In this document: positions 14,401 to 27,729 of the stretch, in pieces
Numbering within the stretch: position 1 is the first letter of the stretch
How the letters are laid out: every line of letters starts with the position of its first letter
NCBI RefSeq assembly: GCF_002775205.1
Contig: NC_036460.1
Location: 22,896,751-22,960,750, forward strand
DNA: 64,000 nucleotides
Reading direction: 5' to 3'
Source: Xiphophorus maculatus
Lineage: Eukaryota; Chordata; Actinopteri; Cyprinodontiformes; Poeciliidae
The notes under the pieces: generated by a model
Seen by the model: the letters and a program-made list of their open reading frames with translations, nothing else
What the model was told of the DNA's origin: nothing
Database searches by the model: none
Position numbers and translations under genes: made by a program

Positions 14401-16169
14401 CTTTGACAAAAAAACCAAATAGAATCTGGTGATTAGTGCAGCTCTTAGTCACTTTTAGTATTCAATCTCATTTATCTCCTATACATATTTTTTGTTTAAG
14501 TTAGGCATTTAAAAAGAACAACCTCCCTCCCCCCTCTCTCTCTTGACAATTATCCAAACAATTCCTGTTTTGTTGTCACATTCTGAATCACTTGGATTCA
14601 GACTCTCTGTCTGGACAATGTCTAGGGTCAAGGCCCCCCTTCAGGGCTCCCCTCTTCGGTCACATCCTGTCCGAAGGGGGAGGGCAAGGGGAGAGCTGCT
14701 CCTACCATGGGAGGTAGGAGGGTGGAGGTCAGAGTTTAGGGTCGCTTTCTCAGGTTTCAAAGCTTGCCAGGAGGCTGAGGTTACAAGGTCGCTGTGGGTA
14801 GTTTAGCTCCGTAGTTACGACCACCGTCTTGAGGATGGCAGTAATGGCTTCCGCAATTAGGCACTAAAAATGGAAGCGTTTATATCCTTTTGTGGAGGCA
14901 AGGTGGCTGTTGAGGGTTATTTCTGCGCTCAGGGGGGAATTGGGAAGGGGGCAGGGAGGCTCCTTACCTGCTATGGATGCAGCGCAAACAGCAATTTTCT
15001 TTTTTTTTTGAGTTGTCTCTGTGGGATTACTGAGCAATCAATCACCGAGAGCAGAGCTGCAATTTGACTTGAGTGAACAAACAGCCTCAGTGTGAGCTCA
15101 CTGTCAAGAATAAACGACAGCTACATCGGCAGCTCAGAAAACACGCAGTTAATGCAGTGATGGCGGTCAAGGGGGGTGGATTGGTAAATAATCTGGACAT
15201 TTGATAAAGGCTTTACACAATTCTTATGAAATATGCCCCCCGCCCCCCAAAAAAACAAAAAACATGAGTGTTATGAAACCAAAAGGTGGGGGATGGATAA
15301 AGAAGAAATTTAAAACGAAGAAAAAAAAGACGATGTCATGCTACTGGCCAGCGACTAATGAATGAAGCATTGTTTTTTCATGTTCTATGGGGATAATGAA
15401 TGCAGATATTCATACGTGGGATAAGGGAAACCTCTGGAGGGAGAAGCAGATTTGGAGTGTGGGTGTGAAAGGACACAAAGAGAACTTGGCCAGGAATAAG
15501 GAGGCACAAACCAAAGAACATTTAACAAAATGTGCCAAAGAAAGAACAACAAACTCAAAAAAGTGCGTCAAACATGCAAGCTGAATCCTGCTGTTTCCCA
15601 ACAAGCTGTAAAATTAAACCGGTACAGAGACACAGAGCACTTTCTGCAGGTGTTATCTCAGTTTCTGATAAGGAGCTTTGCACAGCATTGCAAGGTGGAA
15701 AAAAAAATGCTTAAGAACTCTGGCTGCGTCAAGAGCGCTTACATAACTGGTCTTGGACCTGCCAACAGCTGGCTCGTTCCAAGTGTTCGGCAATAAAGCC
15801 TTCGGGGGTCCGGGTCCAGATTTCATGTGTGTGTCAGTAAGTACATTAGAGCCGAGAAGAGAACAGTGTGTCCCCGACCACGAGAGGTTCTGTTTCCAGT
15901 CAAGATGAACCTCCTCCGGCAGAGGAGTAGGAGAGCATGTGTGCTGACCAGGTGCCAAAAATAAAGACATCACAGTCTCGTTTATAGGCCACTTAGTCAC
16001 TGCAAACAATTTAGCACTAATGATGCTGTAATGTAATGGGTTGCAGCCTCAGAAAGACAAACTTTCAGCATGAGATAAATGCTGTGTATCAGTGGTCACA
16101 CAGTGGAAGACGAAGAAATGAGTGTGGAAATGGATCCCAAAACGCACACTGGGTTTTCTTACTAATTTA
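14401..16169. other. Intergenic, no supported feature
   Basis: No gene or clear repeat recognised. Local G-rich stretches occur (about 14640-14780 and 14930-14960), but no exon structure. Confidence 0.45.
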
Positions 16170-16388
16170 CAGGTGTCAAACTCCAGGCCTCGAGGGCCGC
16201 TGTCCTACAGTTTTTAGATGTGCCACAGGTACAAAACATTGGAATGAAATGGCTTAATTACCTCCTCCTTGTGTAGATCAGTTCTCCAGAGCCTTAATGA
16301 CCTACTTATTCTATTCAGGTGGTGCAGCAGAGGCACATCTAAAAGTTGAAGAACACCGGCCCTTGAGGACTGGAGTTTGACACCCCTG
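16170..16388. mobile_element. hAT-type MITE with long inverted ends
   Basis: About 219 bp. The left end reads CAGGTGTCAAACTCCAGGCC and the right end, on the other strand, CAGGGGTGTCAAACTCCAGT. The two ends stay similar for about 55 bp, including TTTTAGATGTGCC. The left terminus appears to have lost two G residues. Flanks (ctaattta and ttaattgg) are only a poor match for an 8-bp duplication, consistent with an old insertion. Confidence 0.7.
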
Positions 16389-19095
16389 TTAATTGGATGA
16401 TAAAGAATAAACAAAAAAACTTTTCAACACCACACTCTGGATCGTACAATTTGAAAAAAATCCCAAACACATACTTTATAGGCGATTATTTCTGGTTTGC
16501 GGTAACTACCTTTTTTGATAAGAAAAATTTGATTGAAATCCTAAAAACACATCCTTGGCGCTACGCAGTGGTTAGCTTGTCATGGTTAGCGCGGTCCCAA
16601 GCTAATACTGGAAGGAGTGGCTCTGAGAATCAGCTTGCTTTTTCAGACGTGTGCTGGGAGATGCAGAGGAATTGCATTCTCATTAACCTCAATTCAAAGA
16701 TTCAGAAGCTAATGAAGATGAAGAAATATATATTCTCATTTACTGTTTTTATTTTGACCAGAAATCATTTATAATGTTGTTAAAAGACTTTTGCAGACTT
16801 TGCAAAAATGTATCTTCTCTTTGGGACCAGTAACTTCAGTATATTTTATTGCCATTTGATGCAACAGATAAACATAGGCTAGAGCATAACTGTGAAGAAG
16901 TTCCTCTGGTTAGTTGAGAATAAAAATGAACTTTTTGGCCTAAACAAAATACTTTTGGGTGACATAAAAACTGGTCCGAGTTGATGGGAAGATAGCAGGA
17001 GATGAATACAGGAATCATCCCAGATGAAAACTGTTAAAGGCTGCTGCCTAAAACAGAGGTTCACCTTCTAGTTGAACGACTCTGAGCGTACAGCAAAACA
17101 TTAAAAAGTATGATTCTCAAGTCTCAGTGGGTCCTTTTGGCAGCCTTGAGAACTGTAGTTTACAGACAGTCTCCATTCTCTCCTGTCTGAGTGAGCTTGT
17201 GCTGCAAAAACAGAACGGTGAAAAAGTGTTGTCTATAAATCTGCAAAGAAAACCTCGAGGCTTTAATTGCAGAGAAAGGTGCAACTTTTCGCACATCTAT
17301 TTGGAAGAATGCAAAAGACCATGCGTCCTCTTTATACACTTCACAATTAGACTAAACTTTGTCCTCATCTTGTGGTTTTAATGTGATAAAGTGTGAAAAA
17401 CTTCAAGTGGTGTTAATACCTTATCAACCCAATGAAGCAAAAAGGTGCATTTCGTTAATACATATAGCTTAAATAATTACTTTTCCAACTATAGACTATC
17501 GGCTCTCCACATGTCGTTCCTAAATCACAGCTCAAGGTCTTTTGTTGCTCGAAAATCTGCACTGATCTGCTCCGTTTTCCTTCAAGGGGAACTTTTACTG
17601 CTGCTCTTTAAAATTTATGACCACAAAGCTCATTCTGGCCTCCATGTGTAGACCCACATTATCTATGTTTACTTGGAAACAAGAAACACTTTGGTCAAAA
17701 GGTTCTGTTGAGCTGGTTAAGCTACTAATGAGTCACAGAGGAAGGTAAATAATCAGCTTCCAACTTTGAAATAATCAATGACTACCAAGCCTGCGGATAG
17801 GTTTGTTGCAATTTGTTCCTTTTAAGGATCAAATTGCGCCTTTTTTTTTAAATCAAATCGGGTCTACTTGAACATTTTGAAATACTCATTGTGAACAGGA
17901 ATCATTTTTGAGTTATCAAAGGTTTCACAAATCTTTATAAATCAGTAAACATTGAAGGCTATGTAAAGCGTATGGAAGTAAACCATATTAAAGCACCGAA
18001 CACCAGAAAATCACGTATAAGCTTTCCAGTTCATAAACACACGTTCTGCACGCTTATCAGTCCCACATGAGGGATCAAAACCCCAGAGAAGACATGGCAG
18101 AAAAAGGAACTGATAAGGGAGGACATGAACAGAAGTATGGTACAGGGGGAAAGCAAGAGACAAAGACGAACAAAGGGGAAAAAATATTCACCCACGTCCC
18201 GCACTAAATGAGATCACAACACCAGTGAGCCGTTTCTACTCAGAGAACATTGTGTGTATCTGGAGGCCAATAAGATAACATCAGCTGAGTGGGCCGCGGC
18301 CGTAAGCCAATCACAACCACTGTCACTGACATCAGTGGCTCAGTTGGATCCAAACAGGGAATTTGATCAACCGAGAAACACCCCCCCCCGACAAAAGCAT
18401 TTTCTCTTGGAGATCAAAACCTTATCGAATCAGACTCTTAAGTCTGTGTTCCAGTTTCGACTGCGGTATCGCTTGCTGCTCTAGGGGAACTTAAATGCCC
18501 CAGATACAATTTGGCATCAAGCAGAGAACGTAAGAGCACTGCAGGCAACTTGAGACGCTCAGGGAACAGCAGATGTTGACCTTATCAGGAGGCATGCAGC
18601 ATCTGGCTGATGTCTGAACTACAAAGAGCATACATCTGCAATGTGCGCCTCTGAACCCCAATGACTGCAGCATCGACCGACGATCCGACATAACTGAAGT
18701 TGATTATTAGCTGCAGACTTTAATGGTAAAGATGTTTTTGTTGTGTAGCGAAGCTGCAGACCGGAAACAGATCACAAGAACCTAAGATTGGTTTGTAGCT
18801 GCCACATGCTTGAAAAATCAGGCCTCAATGTGTTTGGTATGATATGGTGACATGACGTCTTCAAGAATCTACAAAATCGGCCAACTCAAGTTACTCAAGA
18901 TTCATCAGAGGTGGGTTACATTATTTTGTTAAAACCGCAGAAGTTTTAACAAAGACCAAATTGTACCACCTTTTTGTGGTTGAAAACATGAAACATAAAA
19001 ACATCTCAATCTTACTTTCTAATTGTTTGAAGACATTGTCATGTCAATAAATATGGACCAAATAAAAAGACTTTGGTGAAATGCTCCTTGTAGCA
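16389..19095. other. Intergenic, no supported feature
   Basis: AT-rich DNA with scattered short open frames that carry no recognised domain. Nothing further can be supported. Confidence 0.45.
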
Positions 19096-19370
19096 CCTAA
19101 TGATGAACGGCCTGCATTTGAACAGCGCTTCATAAAATTCAGACATTTTCTACTACATTCAGTCATAGACCCATTCATGCACACATTCACACACTGTTAG
19201 TGGTGAACCAGCGGGCCCTCTGACCACCACCAGCAGGCGAGGCAAGTGAAGTAAAGTGTCTTACTCAAGGTCATGATGACTGATACAGACAAAGAAGGGT
19301 CTTCCAACTGGCAGGCCACCGGTTACAGGATGAACCCCTTTGCCATGAGCCACAGCCACCTTTATTGGCC
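19096..19370. repeat. Teleost interspersed repeat, diverged copy
   Basis: The order 'cattcacacactgttagtgg', 'gtgtcttactcaaggtcatg' and 'atgagccacagccacc' resembles a widespread fish repeat whose consensus includes cattcacacactgg, tgtcttgcccaagg and ctgagccacagccgcc. The class (SINE-like or tail of a longer element) cannot be decided from this copy. Ends are approximate. Confidence 0.4.
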
Positions 19371-20865
19371 CTTGACATCAATCTCAGGAAATTTTGCCCC
19401 ACTTCTCAATTTTTGCTGTGAGATGTTTGAAAACGTTCTTGTTCAGCCCATTTCTGATCACCTCACGATCCAGTGTCCTGCAACTTTTACATGTGAGTCT
19501 GATCCCAGCAGAGACCTGTCCAAAGGTTGTAAGACATCGACCCCGAAGGGCTGAAGGTTGACACTTGTGCCCTACAGCGAGATCTTACTGGCATATTTAA
19601 GAATTAATAAGCTCTTCTTTACTGGGATTTAGGTGTCCAGTTTATACAAAATCACCTGATTTTCTTTAGAGAGCAAATGTTTCCCCTTTGCAAATCAAGA
19701 AAATGAAACTCCTACCGATTCTTTTTGATCTTACAAACATGTACTTTTACATCAACAGCAGTAAGAGCAATGTTGATTTTTTTATTTTTTATTGTTTTTA
19801 GGGATGTCAGAAAACAGATTTGCCTCAAGCAGAAAGACACACGTTCTTTTAGAGCACAGGACAGATGTTTAAGGGGCAGAGACGGGGCCTCTTTATAGCA
19901 AAGTATAGCAGAGTGGTTCAAAGAGGCCCCTATGACCACAGGACACAGAGACTCAATTAGCTTCCCATAATGAGACCGCACAGTGGGGGGTGTTTGCATA
20001 AGCTTATTAAAACATAATCCCGCTTGCACTGCCATACTGTAACATGCCAGACAGGCGACCCCCGCAACCTCAGTGTTAGCTAACAGCAGGTTGATGGTCA
20101 GGTTGGTCCATGGAAAGACTTTTTAAAAAATAAATACATAGGCTGAAATGTTATCCAGCTCTGGAAGCTGTGGGAACAAACTCAATCTAAATTCTTTTTA
20201 GAATTTAAATTTACTTTGTGTAGGTATGGCATCGTTTTTTCATTCTAATTATTTCTTCCCTGGACCGTACTTGCTCTACGTGTTTAGTTGAATTTGCATG
20301 GCAATGGATAATTTCTGCGTGCCACACAAATGTCAAACTTTGATGCCAACAACACAAGCGTTTCAAAAAAAGATGTGGCAGATGAAAAAACAAGTGCAAC
20401 AGGCCCTATTTATTTGATTTTAGTAGAAAAGAATGCACCCAATTTTAGGACTTTACAGATTTTGAAGAGTGCTGTGAATCCTTACGAGTGACAGGAATAA
20501 ACTCTATGAATGAAAAGCCGTGATCTTTGACTCTTTAGAAAACGGCAATGAAATCTGATCTATAGGGAGGAAGAAATCACTTCCAAAGCTCAGTGACATG
20601 TGAAAACAATTAACCGCAAACACTGCACCTACATCCGATAGCAGTCAGCTAAAGGGCGTTTATCATCATTTTTACAATTCTTCTTGTTCGGACTTTAACA
20701 GACTTTGAGCTTCTAGTTCGGTCTTGACCAGCTTTTTTACTCTGATGTGTAGGTTTTAGCATTTCCATTTGTCCCAGCATCTGTGTCAACGTCATAACCA
20801 AGATGTACTTATAGTCATTGACTTACAGGCTTCAAGAAAGTGTGTTTTAAAATATATGTCGTCCA
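19371..20865. other. Intergenic, no supported feature
   Basis: No recognised exon or repeat. Open frames at 19712-20035 and 20211-20399 (minus) have no domain signature. Confidence 0.45.
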
Positions 20866-20967
20866 TCTATCTTCTAGGTTGAGGAGTGGCCGGCGCTTAT
20901 CTCCAGCAGTCATAGGATGAGAGTTAGGGTCACCAGTCCATCCTGTAGACCCACAGAACAACTAACA

Positions 20968-21015
<48 letters not shown>

Positions 21016-21215
21016 ACACACACACACACACACACACGCACACGGACCCCCCCCACACACACACCCACACACACATCTAAGGGTAATTTGAAGTCCAATT
21101 AATACAGTATACATATTAATTTTGGTGACAGCAGGAGGAACCCGTAGTGAATCCACACATGCACTGACAGAACATACAAACAATGTAAAGGGCCTGGACC
21201 TAGGACCACTTTCCT
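20866..21215. repeat. Teleost interspersed repeat split by a (CA)n microsatellite
   Basis: The left part ('gcttatctccagcagtcata', 'ggtcaccagtccatcctgta') and right part ('ctaagggtaatttgaagtcc', 'ggaggaacccgtagtgaatc', 'cacatgcactgacagaacat') match the order of a common fish repeat that normally contains a CA-rich centre. Here the centre has expanded into the microsatellite listed next. Confidence 0.5.
20968..21075. repeat. (CA)n microsatellite, interrupted
   Basis: About 100 bp of CA dinucleotides with CG-containing interruptions (cgcacacgcacgc), an acccccccc run and a CCCACA variant near the right end. Open frames on either strand here are translations of the repeat only. Confidence 0.95.
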
Positions 21216-24200
21216 GAAAATCAATAGTATAACTCACTATGCTATTGTTCATACAATATATGGAAGTGTATAAGCAACATACTTCCAAATACCTTTTGGG
21301 GACTTGTAGTAGTGGTGCTGTTTCAGTTTAAAGAACAATTTAAATGTGGATTGTGGTTTAATTATGATATCAAGATTTTTTACATTTTCCAGCAATGATA
21401 TTTGCTGGAAAATATCATTGCATTGAGGTACATTTACTTTGAAAATGTACCTCTATCCCAATTTTTTAATAAATATAACATTCATGCAACTTCTATACCT
21501 GATGTTACAAAAGCTTATTCCTGTGTCACCACAATGTCGTGTTCATTTATCACACAGAACAGGCACGTTTTTATCTTGGTATTATCCGACTTTAACCACA
21601 TCAATAAAAACATGCCTGGGAAATTATTTGAGTCTAATACTTGTGATGAAGATCTATAATTGACTTTACAAAAAGACACGTTTAAATTTAAACCTGAATT
21701 AAGTGTAAGACTTCTTCCTCAAATAGATTACACTTGTTTTGTTGGCCTTGACGTAACGCCTGTATTACTGATATGTAATTTCACATTACATCACACAACC
21801 TCCTTCCAGAGCAACGTGTACTGCTCTCCCATCTCCTATTTCTCATGCAGCTGTTTGATAACCACACAGAAACTCGGCCCTTTGGCCCTTTTGTCCGCTT
21901 CGACACGTTAGAGCAAGTTGGTGACATAACTCGCCACCATGGGGTTATAAAAGAGAAACTGACATCTTAAGCATATTTCTGCAAGCAGATTTGAGTCAAA
22001 AATAATGAATTCTGCTCAATCTGTGTGGATGTATTATAATCAGGGCCTCTTACGTATTGCATCACATTACAAGAGCTTGGACAACACTTAATCCGTGAGA
22101 CAATGTACAAAGTGGACCACGGCCCGCTGGTTGGATCCCTTCCCGACCCGCAGGCCTGCTTAATATGTTTAATGTTCATCTGTAATCCTGCCCCCAGGGC
22201 TGAGCTCAAGTCATTGCTCTGGTAATTACCCAAGGTGTACCAGAAAGATCCGTCATCAGCTTTGAGACATCAAAACTGACTGCAGCAGGGCTCTTTCATG
22301 TGGAGTCAAAGTTCACTTGTTACCTAAATGTTTCCCAGAAGTTACGCAACTGAGTGTTTGTAGGCCTGAACGGTTCAACGTTTTTCAATTTTGCAGCTGA
22401 CGACGTTTACACCCGACTTGGTGGCATTCTTTGGAAAGACAGAGCAACGTTCTGCGATAGCTCTTTCTGTTTAAGTCCTGCACCATTATTTTGAGTATAA
22501 TTGAACGTCTGCTAAACAAATTTTACCTTGGGCTATTTTTAATGTTTGCTACTCACTGAAGGAAGAGTTACAAATCTTATGAACGGTGATTTGCCTGCAT
22601 TTGAATCAACCCAATGGCCCAAATGGGGAAATGGTTACTATCCAAACAGACAAAGAATATTAGTACCCCTTTTAACCATATGTTGCAAATCTTACAGATT
22701 TTAACCAAAATGAATAAGATTTCTTGGTCTCTAATTTGTCTTTTATATACAGTGTCAAAAGAGTAGGAAAGACATCACAAGTCAAACAAGTCACCAACCC
22801 CCCCCCCTAGGCTATTTTACTGATTGGGAGTGGAAAAAACATTTTGTTTTGCCATTTGGACCCCTGATCTCTGCACAAATATGGTTCAGATCACTTTCAC
22901 AGTTGCAGTAATACTCTTCGGGGTGACAAGAGATTAAGCCAATGAGAAGGAAACAACTTGAGGCAGAACCTTCTGGACTAAACACACATATAACTATCAG
23001 ATCAAAGCTCTGAGGTGATTTGAATGCCTTTTTGGTTAACAAGTAATCCTAACAGCTCCAAAACAAAGTCAACTTAGACTTGGATAATATTTTATTAAGA
23101 AAATAATCCTTCCAGCTTTGCTTTGTGGTGCCATCTTAGTTTTACGTATTTTACTTTGTACGACAGAGTAAAAAACAAACTTTTATGTCTCAGGAATAAG
23201 TTTAGGTGTTCAGACAAAGCCGAGAAACAGAGAGAAGTCAAATAAATAATGTTGTGTAAAAATATGAAACATTTTCTTAATGTTTCTTTTTCACAGGTTT
23301 CCTGTTTGTTGCCTCTATGGCTGACTGAGAGATTTTTTTTTTTTTAACAGACAATAACCTTCCAGCAGACAGGCAGGAATTACAGTCGATCACAGAAGCC
23401 GTAATGTTAAACCGCAGGATGCTTCACAGATGGCAGCTTCGTCAAGACACAACAATGGGGGCTTCTTGCTAAAATATTGCTGGAAAGTGGAGCCATCCAG
23501 ACTATAATAATTAAACCACTTGGCAATACTCCTACCTTAGTTTTATCCACTTTGAAGCTGGACAAAGTACTCATCTGCAGCCCGCCAGACAAAAGCTCTC
23601 CTTTGGTTGTCTAACCTATGATTTGGACTTATAAACAGGAGCAAGAGCCGACTGTCATTCTCTGGAAATTGTTGTATATTGTGGTGGAGACACACAGCTA
23701 TGAAAAGAAGAAAATGTCTATTTTAGGGAGTTATAATCATCTGAATTGGCATAGTTACAGACCTTGATGCCACCAAAATACCTGAGGTTAAATCTTTGAA
23801 GTCAGATAAGTTTGATCAAATGTGAATGTATACAGTTCTTAAGAGAAAACATTTCGCTTACACCCTACACTATTGTGAACTTAGCAGCAATAGTGAACAG
23901 CATTACTCTTTTTGTGCCTCAGATCATTTCATTGACCAGTGATTGCGAATTATGGATATGTCCGCTTTTACAGCTTTTTAATGTCTTTGTTAAAATGTGT
24001 AATCTCGACCAAATTACCAAAGACTTATCGGGAAGGAGTCACAAATCAGTTCTCAACACTTATCTGAGATTAGAAGTACAGCTTTCCACTGCTGTGAAAA
24101 GGTCAATTTGGAAATAAGTTATAACCAAATACTATCAAAGCAAGCAGAGCTCATGCTATGCCCCAGACAAAACCAGACGATGCCAAAAAAATCAAAATGA

Positions 24201-26229
24201 TTCCAAATTAAATCATGCAAATTTTAAAAGGTGTTCTCTAAAGTGTCCATGGTGTACCCCTCCGTTCTCCTCAATGACCATGAACTTTCATTACTTTGAG
24301 AGATTAATTTATTGTTTTGAGGCTTTATTTTGGCTAAATGTGTTCATGATGTCTAAAAAGTTGATGCTGCACAGAAGATTTGCCCTTTAATTCATGTTCT
24401 CATATTTGTGAAAACGAAGTTGTGTTGGAACCGTTTCCTTGGAGAGGAAAAAGAGATCATGCCGTTATAAGAAAATGCAGCATTTTTAATTTATTTGCTA
24501 TTTATTTCATATTTGATACTGTCATTCACTCTTTTATTTCATTTGCATGGTCTGGATATCTCTGAACACTTAATTGAATGAAACACATATCCTGATATTG
24601 TTGAAAAGGTTGCGTTGTAGAGTTTATTGTTATAGACGTGCTCTCAACATGAACTACATCAACACTGTGAAGCAACCCATACCTGCTCTGAATTGGAGAT
24701 ATTTCAGAAAAATACGGCAAATTAAAAAGCCTTTACAGAAAGCGAGTTACTTTAGACTCAACCTGAAAGATTACAATTACATAATTGAATAATAATAGGC
24801 CAGTATCTAATTTGAATCGAAACTCTTGTTTCCTGAAAATGAGTCCCACTCCAGTGCTGATCCATCGGTTAAAGACAAATGGGACTCGGTCGTTCATTAA
24901 AAACACATCAGAGGTAATCATTGACTACAGGAGCTGTCATGACAGCCACTGGAGGATAATATTAGGACCTTGTTGCCGCCACAGTTCCCACATTCCTGGC
25001 AGACTCCGCCCCGACTAGCAGCTGACGTCCAGGAAAACTCTGCAAACTTGCACTTTCAGATTGTACAATGACCTTTGACCCAAAGCTATTCCCAAACACA
25101 AAGAAAGAACACATTATTGTTACTACTTTACATCATGGTGAGGGAGTTGAGGATGAATGCTACTTTGAGTTGTGTTGCCCATTTTAATGGTTGTGTTTTC
25201 TGCCCAAGGTAGGAGCTGATCTCATTGTTTTTCTCTTGTGTAATAAAACTGCACTGTGTGCTAAATAGGTTTGTCATAACTTAGTGCAGAAGACAATTTC
25301 TCTGTTTTTGATGCGTTCCTGCAAGTTATCTGGTTACTACATTTAAATAAACCACATTTCCAGCATGGATGTAAATCGGCAAGACCAAAATAATCCAGAT
25401 GTCTTTGTGCTACATGGCTTTACAAACACATTAAATCCAGGTCAGGCAGGAATGCAGCGAGGCTTCTGAAGTTAAAGTTGAAGCCTGTGAGGCTGTCTAT
25501 GGAAATGGGTCAGCGTTTACACTGGCTGGATTTAAAGTTTTTTTTGTTTGTTGTCCAATAGGGGGGGTGAATGTAATCCAGTAAAATGCAAGGAACACAA
25601 TATAAAAGCAGCACAAATGCCCCAGCTTAATGAGAAGTAAGGCTCTTACACCTCGTGTCTTTTTCTTTTTATTTTACTTTTATTTAACCAGGAAGTCACC
25701 ATTGAGATCGAGAATTTCTTCTGGCAAAACATTCAATAACACTATCCAGTGAACAATGGAGGATGTCTTCCTCTTTTGGGAGTACAGCAGAGCGTTGTGA
25801 TAAACACGCGTTTCAGGCGTATGCTGGTGGTGTCTGAAGCATTACCATTAATCCATACAAAAATAAAATAGAGTGTGTATTCGGTCACCTTTTCTAGCAA
25901 AAGAACACGCACTAGTGTTTTTCTGATTAGCACACGCAGTTCATCTTACTCATGTTTGTCAGAGACAAGATGCCAATACTTACCCACCGAGGTTTGTAGC
26001 CTCATTTCTAAATAATTTATTAGTTTACCTTTACACACACGTTTCAAACATAACGTGACCTTGAGCAGGTTCTGCACCGCAAGTTGCCACGGCGACCTTA
26101 AAACATCGGCATAAACATCTATTCATTTAACCTTCTACAAACATTTACTTTAGCAGCAAGCATACGCCCACCCATCAACTCCTGCAAAGACACTTCCAAT
26201 AAGGAAGCAAAAAGAAAGAAAGAAAAAAC
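21216..26229. other. Intergenic, no supported gene
   Basis: AT-rich DNA. It contains a cluster of perfect inverted repeats at 21384-21453 (see findings). At about 25677-25735 the string 'tttatttaaccaggaagtca' with 'cattgagatcgag' looks like a short tail of a fish interspersed repeat. No exon or RNA gene was recognised. Confidence 0.45.
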
Positions 26230-26256
26230 AAACCAACAAGGTGATATATTTCACAT

Positions 26257-26262
26257 TTTATT
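26257..26262 (-). promoter_or_regulatory. Possible distal poly(A) signal of the RhoU gene
   Basis: TTTATT on the plus strand reads AATAAA on the minus strand, about 1.47 kb downstream of the RhoU stop codon. A further AATAAA lies near 26568. RhoU transcripts are known for long 3' UTRs, so either is plausible, but which is used cannot be seen from sequence. Confidence 0.3.
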
Positions 26263-27729
26263 TAGTTCCACTCATTCAGCTTTAACCTCTCTAGTATCAG
26301 ACAGGAACTCGTTCCATTTAGAGTCGTACAGCACAGCCTGCGAACGAGTCACTTACTGTCTACATCCACACAGATTTATCACGACGGCGTTACACACATG
26401 GCAAATACTTTCTACGCAGCATTCTCAAGGATGTACGTTTTTCATGTGTGGAGGTTGTTCAGTTGTTGTATAAGCCTGGAGGGAACAGATAAATAGACAC
26501 AACAGATCGGATGGGCTTCTGAAAAATAAGAAGCAAACCAAGAATCAGTCTCTTTGGTCATTTTACCTCATTTATTCGGTTTCGAAAGAGGAAACAGCTT
26601 CACACTGATCTTTCTGAGATTTAGCTTACAATGAAAACACGCAGTGATCTTCTAAATCAGGCTTGCTTTGAAGTGGACATGACTCCGTTCTTGAAACTGC
26701 ATCCAACGGCTGGTCTCCAGACCACTGCGTGGCCAGATGTCGGTCATCTTTGTGAATTGCATACAAGTGCAAATTACCTATAAATTTCTGCGGCCGTGTA
26801 ACAGGAACGAAGTACATTAAAAAAAAAAAAAAAGGTCAATAAACTTTTTCAGTCAGATTACAGAACTGAAGCTTTCAAAGATCTAAAATGAGTCTCATCT
26901 GTTGCACGTTGCCTGGATAACCGTCATTGGTTAGATTTTAAATAAAGTTGTAATTTTGAGTTCTTGAGGCATTAACGTACAAAGTTTACGCTACAGATCT
27001 CTTAAAAAAAAAGGCATGATGTCTGCATCAACATCTTAAATTATGACTGTCTGTTAAATTTCATAGTATAAAATGAATTTTAAAAAATCTGTCAATTTTT
27101 ATAAAATGTAGACTAATAATAAGTTCGATAGTAATCTGATACACATTAGCTCTCTGTATATTTGAAGGAAAACAACAAACCGACTTGTTTGTGATTTACC
27201 AGACTAAATAACTGCATTTTAAACTTGGTTCCATTAGCTGAACAGTTCACATTGACCCATTTAACTTCTTGTTTTATGGTCATTTGGAAATCATCCCATA
27301 AAAAGCCATGGTGTCTGAAACAGGGTGGACAACACATAAAAACACAAATGATCTCACAAAAAAAGGAGCCAAATTAAAGAAAAACAAAAAAGAAGAAAAC
27401 GAGGAGCATAATTATCATCGTCACCTTATCATTAGCTTCCCTCCAAGTCACATTTCTTTGAATAAGTCCAGTATACAAACTCCATGTGATGTTGGCACTG
27501 TTACTTTTGGTTGACTGCTGGTCATTTTTAGTTTGGTTTTTGTTCTGGGCGAAATGAAACCATCCGCAACCTACAGAGTTCAGCTCAGCACCGTCTCCTC
27601 CTGTCCTTCGGACCACTCCAATGCGTCCGGATCGTCCTTACATTCAACAGTCTCTCTCTAGGAACCACGGCAGATCCAGTTTCGTGTCAAAAAATATATA
27701 AAAAAAATAAACTCCATCACTCGCCCTTC
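26263..27729 (-). other. Probable 3' UTR of the RhoU gene
   Basis: This AT-rich stretch lies directly after the RhoU stop codon and before candidate AATAAA signals. It contains no coding signature. Its extent as UTR is inferred from position only. Confidence 0.35.

Noticed and set aside
20910..21288. Cysteine/valine- or threonine/histidine-rich proteins on both strands
   Set aside because: These are translations of the (CA)n microsatellite.
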